From positions 36,237 through 100,236 of the forward strand of contig CALSLN010000011.1 of NCBI GenBank assembly GCA_943787205.1: a DNA stretch of 64,000 bases, in the 5' to 3' direction. The stretch comes from an uncultured Rhodospirillaceae bacterium (GTDB lineage: Bacteria > Pseudomonadota > Alphaproteobacteria > Rhodospirillales > Rhodospirillaceae). The notes under the pieces are model-generated. The model was given only the letters and a program-made list of their open reading frames with translations, was not told where the DNA came from and made no database searches. The position numbers and the translations under genes were made by a program. This document shows positions 30,726 through 39,800 of the stretch, in pieces. Numbering within the stretch: the first letter of the stretch is position 1; the number at the start of each line of letters is the position of its first letter.

Positions 30726-31757
30726 CTAACTTGTGCTCGCCATTTGTTTCATATCTTCCGGCGTTGCAAGTTCTGCATCATCTAGAGATCGCAGACGATT
30801 AACGCGCATTATAGTGTGTAATGATTCAACGTACGCTTCCCCACGCTCTGAATAGCGCGTTAGGGTTTGAGCTAAGGTCCAACCATCTGTGTCACCAGTC
30901 GTGTTTAGCATCTCTGCTCGTTGCTCACGAAAACTCGTGTATGCCCAATGCGTGTTTAGATTTTTTGCGTAAGCACGCACGGAGTCCAATGGTGTTGCGA
31001 AAGCCCGGACGGCGTAAGCTTGTCCCTCACGCTGATCTGTCGGCACGATGCCGGCATCTTCATTCCAAACCCATTGACCAAATAAAGCGTTGCCTTCACG
31101 CGCAAACCTCGACGTTCCCCATGCGCTTTCTTCAACAGCTTGTGCGAGAGCTAAGGATGTTGGAACCGGGGCGACTCTTACTGCGAGTACGCCCACTAAA
31201 TCTTTTATGGTCAAATCGTCTTCTAAGGGGTCGATGTTGTATCGGGCGGCTAGGTCATTGATCCAGATAATGTTCTCTGGACTTATGTCGACTTCCTCGT
31301 TGCTATTTTCGTCTACTGATTGACCGATTGCCAATAAACGAGCTCGATCGGACTCAATGCTTTCGTTGGTCGTTAGAATGAGGGGGAGGACTAGTCTAAA
31401 GAACAGGCGTTTTCGTCGGTCGATGACACGAATGTCTTTCAGTCCCTCTGGCATTGAAGACACAATAAGCCTGGGCACGAGTGTGTCACCCGTGCGCACA
31501 TCGTCTAGCAAATACCCAAAAGCGGAAAATGTTTCCTCTAACGCATTGGGCTCCACGGCCTCGCCAGAAATAACGATGCGGCCATCGGTTCTTCTTGGCG
31601 CGCCGCCCGGTTCTTGAATAGCAGCAGCCATCAGAATGATGCCAACAAGTATGGCTTCCGCTTCTAGCGGACTCTGACGCGCCTTAAAGTAAAGCGCCCG
31701 CACAGCCCCAAGCAGAGCTAACGCAAAAGTTTTTATATGAGCGATGATAGGCGACAA
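30726..31757 (-). CDS. Bax-like glucosaminidase family protein
   Basis: 343 residues if started at TTG 31757, the only start codon that keeps the N-terminal hydrophobic segments (TFALALLGAVRALYF, AILVGIILMAAAI). The C-terminal part has the glucosaminidase/Bax fold: ALAQAVEESAWGTSRFAREGNALFGQW with the catalytic Glu, then AVRAFATPLDSVRAYAKNLNTH and LTRYSERGEAYVESLHTIM. It probably hydrolyses peptidoglycan from the periplasmic side of the inner membrane. Its convergent neighbour is a polysaccharide deacetylase, so the two may act on the same wall substrate (inference). Confidence 0.82.
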   Translation of the reverse strand: MSPIIAHIKTFALALLGAVRALYFKARQSPLEAEAILVGIILMAAAIQEPGGAPRRTDGRIVISGEAVEPNALEETFSAFGYLLDDVRTGDTLVPRLIVSSMPEGLKDIRVIDRRKRLFFRLVLPLILTTNESIESDRARLLAIGQSVDENSNEEVDISPENIIWINDLAARYNIDPLEDDLTIKDLVGVLAVRVAPVPTSLALAQAVEESAWGTSRFAREGNALFGQWVWNEDAGIVPTDQREGQAYAVRAFATPLDSVRAYAKNLNTHWAYTSFREQRAEMLNTTGDTDGWTLAQTLTRYSERGEAYVESLHTIMRVNRLRSLDDAELATPEDMKQMASTS

Positions 31758-31792
31758 GGGGTGACCTAAGAGAACGAGACCGATAGCCTAAT

Positions 31793-32359
31793 TTACAGTA
31801 CGGCTTCGACCTGTGTCACCTCTGGAACGTAATGGCGCAGCATGTTTTCAATGCCCGATTTCAACGTCATTGTTGAACTGGGGCAACCTGCGCAGGCGCC
31901 ACGCATGTGAAGAAAGACTGTGCCGCCTTTAAAGCCCTTGTAGATGATATCCCCGCCATCTTGTGCCACCGCTGGTCTCACCCTCGTCTCAATGAGTTCT
32001 TTAATTTGATCAATGACGTCAGGGTCAGCATCAGCATCATCAAATGTTTCTTCTTCGGTCGCGCTGGTCGCGCCATCTAACAGTAGGGGGTGGCCTGCTG
32101 TGTAGTGGTCCATGATCGCACCAAGCACGTGAGGCTTGAGCACTTGCCAATCCATGTCGTCGGTTTTCGTCACGGTGATAAAATCAGTTCCGAAAAAGAC
32201 GCCAGAAATGCCTTCAACATTAAACAGGCTGTTGGCGAGTGGCGATTGCTTTGCATCGTCAGCCGTTGTGAAGTCTGCAACACCAGACTCCATAACCGGG
32301 CGACCGGGAAGAAATTTTAAGGTCGCGGGGTTCGGTGTCGGTTCAGTCTGAATAAACAT
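31793..32359 (-). CDS. Nfu-type iron-sulfur cluster scaffold/carrier
   Basis: A 188-residue protein with an N-terminal Nfu domain (MFIQTEPTPNPATLKFLPG, typical opening) and a C-terminal NifU domain carrying CAGCPSSTMTLKSGIENML, whose CxxC binds the transferred [4Fe-4S] cluster. It delivers clusters to client enzymes in the cytoplasm. Length and domain order match alphaproteobacterial Nfu proteins. It follows the UspA gene by about 105 bases on the same strand. Confidence 0.93.
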   Translation of the reverse strand: MFIQTEPTPNPATLKFLPGRPVMESGVADFTTADDAKQSPLANSLFNVEGISGVFFGTDFITVTKTDDMDWQVLKPHVLGAIMDHYTAGHPLLLDGATSATEEETFDDADADPDVIDQIKELIETRVRPAVAQDGGDIIYKGFKGGTVFLHMRGACAGCPSSTMTLKSGIENMLRHYVPEVTQVEAVL

Positions 32360-32464
32360 CGGTGTAATCCTGACATTGGATGAGGTTCTATCGGCTTTAA
32401 TTAGGACTAATTCGGTCTAGTCTCAAGGGCCAAGTCAGAAGCGACCTGTGATTCGATCTGAGTT

Positions 32465-32956
32465 CTAGGTCAGTGCGTCGATCTCTTCAGTCGTCAGGTT
32501 GCCTGGGACAATCGTAACTGGAAGTGTGATCTTGCCCGCCAAACGCCCAGAAAGGGCGGAAACCAGCGGGCCAGGGCCGTCTTCTCCTGTCCCCGCACCG
32601 AGTACGAGGACCGAAATGTCTTTCTGTTCATCAAGCACAGCCAAGAGCTGTTCATTGGTGTCGCCTTCGCGCAGAAAAAGGCTTGGCATTCTGCCAGTGA
32701 GACGCTGAACATCCGCGGCCGCATGTTGCAAAAGCTTCTCGGCTTCAGACCGCGCCTCCGTTTCCATGAGATCCGCGATGGATGCGAAGTGATGAAAATC
32801 CGACGGTTCCACGGCATGGAATAAGGCGACATTTCCGTTTGTATGTAGGGCGCGTCGGCTGGCAAAGCGCAGTGCAGCGCTGAGTTCCGATGAAGAATCT
32901 ACAACGAGTAGAAACGATCGAGGGTGATCTTGATTGACGCCTGGTTCATCTACCAT
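32465..32956 (-). CDS. Universal stress protein (UspA family)
   Basis: A 163-residue UspA-fold protein starting at ATG 32956 (MVDEPGVNQDHPRSFLLVVD) behind AAGGA; the longer frame to 33016 overlaps the upstream gene more deeply and is not preferred. The C-terminal GAGTGEDGPGPLVSALSGRLAGKITLPVTIVPG resembles the G-x2-G-x9-G-[ST] nucleotide-binding signature in part, so ATP binding is possible. It lies 10 bases after the TIGR02186 gene in a TSUP/TIGR02186/UspA gene string. Confidence 0.85.
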   Translation of the reverse strand: MVDEPGVNQDHPRSFLLVVDSSSELSAALRFASRRALHTNGNVALFHAVEPSDFHHFASIADLMETEARSEAEKLLQHAAADVQRLTGRMPSLFLREGDTNEQLLAVLDEQKDISVLVLGAGTGEDGPGPLVSALSGRLAGKITLPVTIVPGNLTTEEIDALT

Positions 32957-32966
32957 TGGTCCATCC

Positions 32967-33716
32967 TTATCTTCGCCTGAAAGCGGCTTCTGCAGCCCAA
33001 CCAGCAAGAACGGCAATTATAATGGCGAAAATGCCATAGAGGGGCGCAGAATTGTGTGCGAAGTCATAAACTTCTGCACCAATCCCAGTTTTTGAAATGA
33101 TGAGTGGAACAAATTCGCCACTAACAACGTCGCCATTTCGGAATAGATAAATCCCGACTTCATAGGCTCCCGTCGGCACATTGGCTGGGAAATGTAATTG
33201 CGCTCTGAAGAGTCTGTTCGCTAAAAGCGAGACCTTCCCGTTCTCCAGGTTGTACAGACCGAGATCTGCATTGAGTCGAATGAGCGCGTCCGCATATTCT
33301 TTTTGAACGTCGTCAGGCTGGAGGGGGTCGATAAACTTTAGTTTTAGATTCTCCACACCGATTTCATACAACGCGCGTACGCGCTCTGACGTGAACTCCG
33401 CAATGTCTCGGTTGCTTGCCACATGATAGAACGACGGCACGTCTCTCAACGCCAAAGCATCCGAGTTTGCCCAAATAGGCCCGACGCGGTCTTTACGCCG
33501 AATAGTGACGTCTTTTGACGGGCCACGCACAACGATGACCACATCCCCTGGGCCATCCGTCGCCCCAAAGAGCAAAACGTCAGTTCCTGTAAATCCTGTT
33601 GTGATCGCAACAAGGTGGTTTGAGAGATCAGCGACCAGCGGGACAGTTTGCGCATCTGCTGTGCGGAACAGACTAAGTCCAAACAGTAAAGTAAGCGCTG
33701 CGATTCGGACCGTCAT
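32967..33716 (-). CDS. TIGR02186 family membrane-anchored protein
   Basis: A 249-residue protein with a signal peptide (MTVRIAALTLLFGLSLFRTADA), a large extracytoplasmic beta-rich domain (about residues 25-215) and one C-terminal transmembrane helix (LYGIFAIIIAVLAGWAAEAAF) ending in RRR. The pattern fits TIGR02186, a family of unknown function regularly found next to TauE/SafE-type permeases. Its ATG overlaps the stop of the TSUP gene (33713-33716), so the two are translationally coupled and may form a complex (inference). Confidence 0.82.
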   Translation of the reverse strand: MTVRIAALTLLFGLSLFRTADAQTVPLVADLSNHLVAITTGFTGTDVLLFGATDGPGDVVIVVRGPSKDVTIRRKDRVGPIWANSDALALRDVPSFYHVASNRDIAEFTSERVRALYEIGVENLKLKFIDPLQPDDVQKEYADALIRLNADLGLYNLENGKVSLLANRLFRAQLHFPANVPTGAYEVGIYLFRNGDVVSGEFVPLIISKTGIGAEVYDFAHNSAPLYGIFAIIIAVLAGWAAEAAFRRR

Positions 33717-34645
33717 TCGCCGAAACCACCAAAAGAAAATGGCTCACTGGGCGTCACGACGAGATCGAAGGCCAGTTTAAGACAAACACCGAGGACGATC
33801 ATCGCGAGCAACACGCGCAACTGTTCTCCACGGAGTTTAGCGCCCATTCGAGCGCCAATTTGCGCCCCGATTACACCGCCCATGAGCAAGAGAAGAGCAA
33901 GGACGACGTCAACGGTCTGGTTGATCGTTGCTTGCAAAAAGGTTGTGTTGGCCGTTACGAAAATGATTTGAAAAAGCGACGTGCCAATGACGACCTGTGT
34001 CGGCATGCCTAGAAGGTAAATCATAGCCGGTACCATTACGAAGCCGCCGCCGACTCCCATAATAGCCGCCAAGATACCGACTACGAATCCAATCGCGAGA
34101 GGTAATAGGGCTGAAATATAGAGTTTTGATTTACGGAACCGCATTTTGAATGGCAGGCCGTGCATCCAGGTATGTCGACCTGGCCCGCGGGCGGAGCTTG
34201 TTACGCGACCGGCTGGCGCGCCGCGTCGTTTCAGAATTGCTTTTGCGCTTTCGTAAAACATCAGCCCACCGACGGCGCCAAGAAAGACGACGTAAGAGAG
34301 TGAAATTACCAATTCAATCTGACCAAGTTCGCGGAGGAAAGAGAACAAGGCCACACCGAACGTCGAGCCAAAGAAACCTCCTACCGTAAGGACAGCTCCC
34401 ATGCGCAGGTCGACATTGCCTCTCCGCCAATGGGCAAGAACTCCGGAGACAGAGCTGGCTACAATTTGGTTGGCTTCAGTGCCTACGGCTACGGCAGGCG
34501 GGACGCCGACGAAAAAGAGAAGAGGGGTCATGAGAAACCCACCACCAACACCGAACAGGCCAGACAACATCCCGACCAGCCCACCCATGCCTAGGATGAG
34601 GAAAATGTTCACCGACATCTCGGCGATCGGGAGGTAAATCTGCAT
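33713..34645 (-). CDS. TSUP (TauE/SafE family) transporter
   Basis: A 310-residue polytopic membrane protein with the two TSUP repeats: GMLSGLFGVGGGFLMTPLLFF near the N terminus and VGILAAIMGVGGGFVMVPAMIYLLG in the middle, each followed by a VGT-x-L/N-F segment (VAVGTEANQI, VVIGTSLFQI). The family moves sulfite, sulfoacetate or other organosulfur anions and organic acids. A soluble loop of about 45 residues separates the halves (KRRGAPAGRVTSSARGPGRH). First gene of the TSUP, TIGR02186, UspA string; an ATG at residue 10 is an alternative start. Confidence 0.9.
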   Translation of the reverse strand: MQIYLPIAEMSVNIFLILGMGGLVGMLSGLFGVGGGFLMTPLLFFVGVPPAVAVGTEANQIVASSVSGVLAHWRRGNVDLRMGAVLTVGGFFGSTFGVALFSFLRELGQIELVISLSYVVFLGAVGGLMFYESAKAILKRRGAPAGRVTSSARGPGRHTWMHGLPFKMRFRKSKLYISALLPLAIGFVVGILAAIMGVGGGFVMVPAMIYLLGMPTQVVIGTSLFQIIFVTANTTFLQATINQTVDVVLALLLLMGGVIGAQIGARMGAKLRGEQLRVLLAMIVLGVCLKLAFDLVVTPSEPFSFGGFGE

Positions 34646-34780
34646 GCCGGTGGTCCGGTCCCTCCGGGCAAAAAGTGATGTGGTACAAGGCTTTGTACGT
34701 CCCAGACCCTAGCTGATCAAGGGAAAAGCCTTTTCCAGGTCTGGTTTGAGTGATCTGTGGCCGGTGTTTCGGAGCGCGTT

Positions 34781-35725
34781 TTAGGTCTCGTGTTCGAGAT
34801 ACCAAGCGTAAGTCTTGGCGATCCCGTCCTCTAGGCTGGTCGACGCACGCCAGCCAAGGGCATTGATCCTTGTTGAGTCCATCAGTTTACGGGGCATGCC
34901 ATCTGGCTTACCGAGATCATTCGTTATTGCGCCGCTAAACCCGACGACCTTAGCGACAGTTTGGGCCACGTCCCGTATGGCGATGTCTTTGCCATATCCG
35001 ACATTAATCGGCTCGTCAGCTGAGTAGTGTTCCATGAGAAAGACGCAGGCCTCGGCCATATCGTCGACGTAAAGAAACTCTCTTTGGGCGTTGCCAGTAC
35101 CCCACACTTCAAAACTATCTGAGTTAGCCTCTTTGGCCAGATGCGCTTTCACGATCAATGCGGATAAAACGTGACTCTCTTGAAGATCAAAGTTATCGCC
35201 GGGCCCATATAAATTCGTTGGCATGCATGAGATGTAGTCTCGTCCGAATTGGCGACGATAAGCCTGGGCCATCATAACCCCAGCGATTTTTGCTATCGCA
35301 TACCATTGATTGGTTGGCTCCAACGGTCCGGTGAGAAGAGAGTTTTCGTTCATGGGCTGCGCCGCTAGTCGCGGGTAAATGCAGCTGGATCCCAAAAACA
35401 TCACGCGGCTTACGCCTGATGCGTGCGCCGCCGAAAACACGTTGGTCTCGATCTTAATGTTTTCCATAAGAAATTCGACCGGATAAGAGTCGTTTGCGAG
35501 AATTCCACCGACCCTTGCGGCCGCCATGAATATGGCATCAGGCTTGGTCTCAGCTATCCAGTTTTCGACGTCTTTTTGACGCGTTAAATCTAACGCGGCG
35601 TGTGGCACCGTTACGACTTCGCAGTCGACGTTTTTTAAGCGCCGGACAAGGGCCGCGCCAACCATACCGCGGTGACCCGCCACCCAAACTTTCTTTCCGG
35701 CGAGAGAGTAATGAAGATCAGTCAT
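34781..35725 (-). CDS. fcl: GDP-L-fucose synthase
   Basis: A 314-residue short-chain dehydrogenase that converts GDP-4-keto-6-deoxymannose to GDP-L-fucose (3,5-epimerisation and reduction). Rossmann motif VAGHRGMVGAALVRRL, the catalytic Ser region MFLGSSCIYPRLAAQPMNE, and YAIAKIAGVMMAQAYRRQFG with Tyr-x3-Lys all match. The ending WRASTSLEDGIAKTYAWYL is typical. It follows gmd by 8 bases, forming a two-gene GDP-fucose operon for surface polysaccharide. Confidence 0.96.
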   Translation of the reverse strand: MTDLHYSLAGKKVWVAGHRGMVGAALVRRLKNVDCEVVTVPHAALDLTRQKDVENWIAETKPDAIFMAAARVGGILANDSYPVEFLMENIKIETNVFSAAHASGVSRVMFLGSSCIYPRLAAQPMNENSLLTGPLEPTNQWYAIAKIAGVMMAQAYRRQFGRDYISCMPTNLYGPGDNFDLQESHVLSALIVKAHLAKEANSDSFEVWGTGNAQREFLYVDDMAEACVFLMEHYSADEPINVGYGKDIAIRDVAQTVAKVVGFSGAITNDLGKPDGMPRKLMDSTRINALGWRASTSLEDGIAKTYAWYLEHET

Positions 35726-35733
35726 GATGTGGA

Positions 35734-36801
35734 TCAGTCGTCAGGCACGTATCGGCGATTTTCGTTCCGAAGGAGCTTTAAGTCTTCGGCCACCATCTCT
35801 TTTACCATGTCTGCAAAGACAGTGGTGTGAGTCCACCCTAATTTTTCTCGTGCTTTGGTAGGATCGCCCAGCAAAAGCTCAACTTCTGTTGGCCGGAAGT
35901 AGCGTGGGTCAATCTCAACAAGTACGGCTCCAGACTTCGCATCGAGGCCCTTCTCGTCAACACCGGACCCTTGCCATTCTATAGAGCGGCCAATCTCTGC
36001 AAATGCGCATTCAACAAAGGATCGAACAGAATGTGTTTCGCCGGTTGCGAGAACATAATCATCGCTCTCGTCTTGTTGGACGATCCGCCACATTCCTTCG
36101 ACATAATCTCGCGCATGACCCCAATCCCGTTTGGCGTCGATGTTGCCTAAGTAAATCTTTTCCTGCAGCCCAAGTTCAATTGCCGCGACCGCGCGTGTAA
36201 TTTTACGCGTTACGAACGTCTCGCCGCGAAGCGGGCTTTCGTGGTTAAACAGAATTCCATTGGACGCGTGAAAACCGTAAGCCTCGCGATAATTTACTGT
36301 AATCCAATAGGCATATAGTTTGGCTACGGCGTAGGGTGAGCGAGGATAAAACGGTGTTGTTTCTGATTGCGGTGTTTCTTGGACCTTGCCGTATAGCTCA
36401 GATGTTGAGGCCTGATAGAAACGCGTCTTATCCATTCCAAGAATACGCATCGCTTCGAGCAATCGCAGCGTACCCATGGCATCCGAGTTGGCCGTGTACT
36501 CTGGCGTCTCAAATGAGACTTTGACGTGGCTTTGTGCAGCAAGATTATAAATCTCAGTAGGTTGGACCTCTTGTACCAACCGAATGAGATTCGTGGCATC
36601 CGTTAAGTCACCGTAATGCAGAAAAAACTGCACGCCCGACTTATGGAAATCTTGATATAGGTGGTCAATTCGCCCCGTATTGAAAGATGAAGACCGACGC
36701 TTCACGCCATGGACTGTATAGCCTTTGTCCAGCAAAAGTTCTGCGAGATAGGCGCCGTCTTGTCCTGTAATGCCGGTAATAAGGGCAGTTTTGTTCGCCA
36801 T
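35734..36801 (-). CDS. gmd: GDP-mannose 4,6-dehydratase
   Basis: A 355-residue NADP-dependent SDR that converts GDP-D-mannose to GDP-4-keto-6-deoxy-D-mannose. The start at ATG 36801 gives [21 protein letters not shown]; an upstream extension to 36909 is without family likeness. Catalytic elements are [17 protein letters not shown] (Thr and Glu) and [20 protein letters not shown] (Tyr-x3-Lys). [19 protein letters not shown] is diagnostic. fcl follows directly; mannose activation genes are not in the window. Confidence 0.97.
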   Translation of the reverse strand: MANKTALITGITGQDGAYLAELLLDKGYTVHGVKRRSSSFNTGRIDHLYQDFHKSGVQFFLHYGDLTDATNLIRLVQEVQPTEIYNLAAQSHVKVSFETPEYTANSDAMGTLRLLEAMRILGMDKTRFYQASTSELYGKVQETPQSETTPFYPRSPYAVAKLYAYWITVNYREAYGFHASNGILFNHESPLRGETFVTRKITRAVAAIELGLQEKIYLGNIDAKRDWGHARDYVEGMWRIVQQDESDDYVLATGETHSVRSFVECAFAEIGRSIEWQGSGVDEKGLDAKSGAVLVEIDPRYFRPTEVELLLGDPTKAREKLGWTHTTVFADMVKEMVAEDLKLLRNENRRYVPDD

Positions 36802-36846
36802 GAATATTCCACAAACGTTATAAATTTGGCCGATCATAGGCGTGCC

Positions 36847-36860
36847 GCCCGCATGCGGGC
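36847..36860. repeat. 14-bp perfect palindrome upstream of gmd
   Basis: GCCCGCATGCGGGC lies 46 bases upstream of the gmd start in the intergenic region between gmd and the divergent acetyltransferase. It could be a repressor or activator site serving the divergent surface-sugar operons, or chance in a GC-rich patch. Confidence 0.3.
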
Positions 36861-36986
36861 AAGGCGCGATAGTCCGATCGCAAATAGAGGTGGGGTCGCG
36901 CCGGCACACTTCTGAGATATACTTGTATCTTTAATAAACTATGCACACGGCGCTGGCGACCGAACCGCAAAGGAGCGGAGCAACAC

Positions 36987-37658
36987 ATGACTGTCTTGGT
37001 GGGAGATCGTGACATCACCCTGATTGGCGCCCGTGGCCATGCTCGGGTTTTGATCCATATTCTACAAGAGGCGGGAACACCTCCGGTCGCGGTAACAGAC
37101 ATCGATGACCGACTGCACGGTACAGACGTATACGACGTACCAGTTATTGGTGGGGACGAGGCTATTTTTGCGCAAATGCCGTCAGACATCATCTTGGTGA
37201 ACGCGGTCGGAAATGCGCCAGGGTCGGGGCAGTCCGGTCTAAAGCTGCGCCGTGCTTTGTTTGAGAGCTTTAAGGGAAAGGGTTTCGAGTTCGCCAGCGT
37301 CTTTAGTAACGACGCGGTGGTCTCAGGAAAGACGACGCTGGGAGAGGGTGTGCAAGCCATCACGCGTGCAGTTATCCACCCTGGCGTGAATATTGGCGAC
37401 AACACGATATTGAATACGGGGGCAAGCCTCGATCATGATTGTTGGGTGGGGGCTCATAGCCATATTGCTCCGTGGGCCGTGCTATGCGGCGGCGTTACGG
37501 TCGGCGATGAATGTCACATCGGTGCCAGGGCGGTTTTGGTGCCAGGGGTTAAGGTTGGCGATGGTGCGGTTGTCGGTGCCGGTGCGGTTGTAATTGGCGA
37601 CGTCGCCGCCGGTACAACGGTCGTTGGAAACCCAGCGCGCGTCATTTCTGCAGCATAG
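36987..37658 (+). CDS. NeuD/PglD-like sugar O/N-acyltransferase
   Basis: A 223-residue protein with an N-terminal Rossmann-like pocket (ITLIGARGHARVLIHILQE, sugar-nucleotide binding) and a C-terminal left-handed beta helix of hexapeptide repeats (INPG-type: VIHPGVNIGDNTILNTG, GVTVGDECHIGARAVLVPG). SLDHDCWVGAHSHIAPWA holds the conserved catalytic His of this family. Relatives acetylate UDP-4-amino sugars (PglD) or sialic acid (NeuD). The next gene encodes a PglF-like 4,6-dehydratase, which favours an amino-sugar substrate (inference). Confidence 0.85.
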   Translation: MTVLVGDRDITLIGARGHARVLIHILQEAGTPPVAVTDIDDRLHGTDVYDVPVIGGDEAIFAQMPSDIILVNAVGNAPGSGQSGLKLRRALFESFKGKGFEFASVFSNDAVVSGKTTLGEGVQAITRAVIHPGVNIGDNTILNTGASLDHDCWVGAHSHIAPWAVLCGGVTVGDECHIGARAVLVPGVKVGDGAVVGAGAVVIGDVAAGTTVVGNPARVISAA

Positions 37659-37762
37659 CCGCGTGACTATCGTCGAACACGTTGGGCTTTCTAATGGCAT
37701 GGTGAAAGTCGCTCAAATAAGGTATTCTAGAGCATCGAATTGTTTGGATTCAAAACACTGCT

Positions 37763-39703
37763 GTGAAAACCATCAGTAATATCTTCGCTCAACCACGTAA
37801 CCTGCTCGTTTTATTGCATGATACGGCGATGGCCTTTCTTGCTGTAGGGGTAGCATTCTACTTCCGTATTGGTGATGCAGTTTTCAGCCAGCTTGATGTT
37901 ATACTTGAGCTTGCGCTCGTATACTCTTCAATTGCTTTAGTAATTTATTTATTTACCGGTCTATACCGGCACGTATGGGCTTATGTGTCGTTCGTTGATG
38001 CGGTCAATATTGTCCGTTCAGCGACAGGGGTTGCGCTGGTCTTCATTCCTCTGATGTTTTTGTTCACACGATTGGATGATGTGCCCCGATCTGTGCCCTT
38101 TATCGGGTGGTTTGTGTTGGTGGTGTTCTTGGCTACGCCGCGTCTCACCTTTCGCCTTTTTAAGGATCGTAGATTTGGGTTTCTTGCTACGGCTGAGACG
38201 ACAAAAAGTCCGGTTTTATTGATTGGTGCTGGCGATGAGGCCGCGCATTTTATTCGCGCGACCCAATTGAACATGAATAGCCGCTATCGGGTCGTCGGGT
38301 TGGTAACCGCGACACCAGGCCGTGTTGGGCAGGTGATGAATGGGGCGGATGTGCTCGGTCTTGAGCGCGATATCGACTCGATTATCGACAAATTGGCCAA
38401 TCGGGACCTAACGCCAGAGCGCCTTATTCTGACGCGCGAGCAGAATACGCGGGAGACCGTTCAGTCTCTTCTCCGTACGGCGCGGTCCATCGGTGCTGAA
38501 CTCACTAAACTGCCTCCTCAGACGGATTTGCGCGCTTACGATGAGCCTGATTTCGCACCTCGGCCGATCTCCCTGGAAGATCTGCTTGGTCGCCCGGCCA
38601 GAAGTCTAGACCGTGATGCAATGGATGCCCTGATCCGCGGCAAACGGGTTATGATTACGGGTGCTGGTGGATCAATTGGTTCGGAATTGGTGCGGCAAAT
38701 AGCAGCCGCTGAACCGTCTCATGTCTCAATGCTTGATCACGGTGAGTTCAATCTTTACTCCATTGATCAAGAGGTGAGGCAGTCATGGCCGGGTCTTGAT
38801 GTCCGGCCCATCATTGCCGATGTCAGAGATCACGCTCGTGTTAATGCGGCCCTCAGTTCGGTGCGGCCAGACATAGTTTTTCACGCCGCCGCGTTGAAGC
38901 ATGTGCCGATGGTTGAGTTTAACCCTCTTGAAGGTCTGGCGACGAATGCTTTGGGCACCCGGACGGTTGCAGATGCTTGCATCGCGAACAACGTGCCAGA
39001 GATGGTCCTGATCTCCACTGACAAAGCAGTTAACCCTGCCAATGTCATGGGCGCTGGTAAACGTTTAGCTGAGATTTACTGTCAAGCTGCTGACGTTGAG
39101 GATTGTGGCACTCGGTTCATCACGGTTCGCTTCGGAAACGTATTGGGCTCTACGGGGTCTGTGGTGCCTTTGTTCCAAAAGCAGTTGGCTGCGGGCGGTC
39201 CGCTCACCGTGACTCACCCCGAAATTGAGCGTTATTTTATGACGGTCGGGGAAGCTGTTGAATTGGTGCTGCAAGCGGCAGCTCTTGGCCCTGGCCGGAA
39301 TGATCGTGGTGCGATCTACGTTCTTGATATGGGGGCGCCGGTCAAGATTATGGACCTTGCTAGACAGATCATTCATCTCGCAGGAAAAATTCCGGACGAA
39401 GATATCAAGATCGAAATCAGTGGCTTACGACCAGGAGATAAGCTGACCGAAGAATTGTTCCATGGCCAAGAACCACCTGTGGGCACCAATATGGATGGCA
39501 TACTGATAGCCCGCCCACGTGTCAGCGCTATCGAAACTGTCAAAGCGCGGCTTGATGACCTCCGCGACGCTTGTTTCCGTCAAGAAGAGTCAGTTGCACT
39601 CAAGGTGCTGACGGACTTAGTGCCAGAATTATCGCGATCTGGCGTGCCCTCGAGTGTGCCTCCAGAGGGGGCTTCCCCACCACACCTGACCGTCATCAAA
39701 TAA
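37763..39703 (+). CDS. PglF/CapD/FlaA1-type membrane nucleoside-diphosphate-sugar 4,6-dehydratase
   Basis: A 646-residue protein starting at GTG 37763. Four hydrophobic helices fill residues 1-130, followed by a CoA-binding-like domain (VLLIGAGDEAAHFIRA) and a C-terminal SDR domain with the NAD motif MITGAGGSIGSELVRQI. The catalytic region LISTDKAVNPANVMGAGKR has Met in place of the usual Tyr of Y-x3-K, as in PglF/WbpM, which make UDP-4-keto-6-deoxy-GlcNAc. It likely serves O-antigen, capsule or protein glycan synthesis. The dedicated aminotransferase is not adjacent. Confidence 0.92.
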   Translation: MKTISNIFAQPRNLLVLLHDTAMAFLAVGVAFYFRIGDAVFSQLDVILELALVYSSIALVIYLFTGLYRHVWAYVSFVDAVNIVRSATGVALVFIPLMFLFTRLDDVPRSVPFIGWFVLVVFLATPRLTFRLFKDRRFGFLATAETTKSPVLLIGAGDEAAHFIRATQLNMNSRYRVVGLVTATPGRVGQVMNGADVLGLERDIDSIIDKLANRDLTPERLILTREQNTRETVQSLLRTARSIGAELTKLPPQTDLRAYDEPDFAPRPISLEDLLGRPARSLDRDAMDALIRGKRVMITGAGGSIGSELVRQIAAAEPSHVSMLDHGEFNLYSIDQEVRQSWPGLDVRPIIADVRDHARVNAALSSVRPDIVFHAAALKHVPMVEFNPLEGLATNALGTRTVADACIANNVPEMVLISTDKAVNPANVMGAGKRLAEIYCQAADVEDCGTRFITVRFGNVLGSTGSVVPLFQKQLAAGGPLTVTHPEIERYFMTVGEAVELVLQAAALGPGRNDRGAIYVLDMGAPVKIMDLARQIIHLAGKIPDEDIKIEISGLRPGDKLTEELFHGQEPPVGTNMDGILIARPRVSAIETVKARLDDLRDACFRQEESVALKVLTDLVPELSRSGVPSSVPPEGASPPHLTVIK

Positions 39704-39738
39704 TTTGGTGACGCCGCTCTGCCTAAGCCGTTTTCCCT

Positions 39739-39750
39739 TGGCAATTGCCA
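39739..39750. repeat. 12-bp perfect palindrome upstream of purH
   Basis: TGGCAATTGCCA lies 50 bases before the purH ATG and overlaps a TTGGCA -35-like hexamer at 39738. It could be an operator; no PurR-box match (ACGCAAACGTTTGCGT type) is seen. Confidence 0.25.
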
Positions 39751-39800
39751 TGCTAAACCCCGGTTCTCGCATTTAACTGATCGACCAACTTGAGGTGACT

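Noticed and set aside
36818..37405. Minus-strand ORF (195 codons) across the gmd upstream region and the acetyltransferase gene
   Set aside because: Shadow of the hexapeptide-repeat gene; composition not protein-like.
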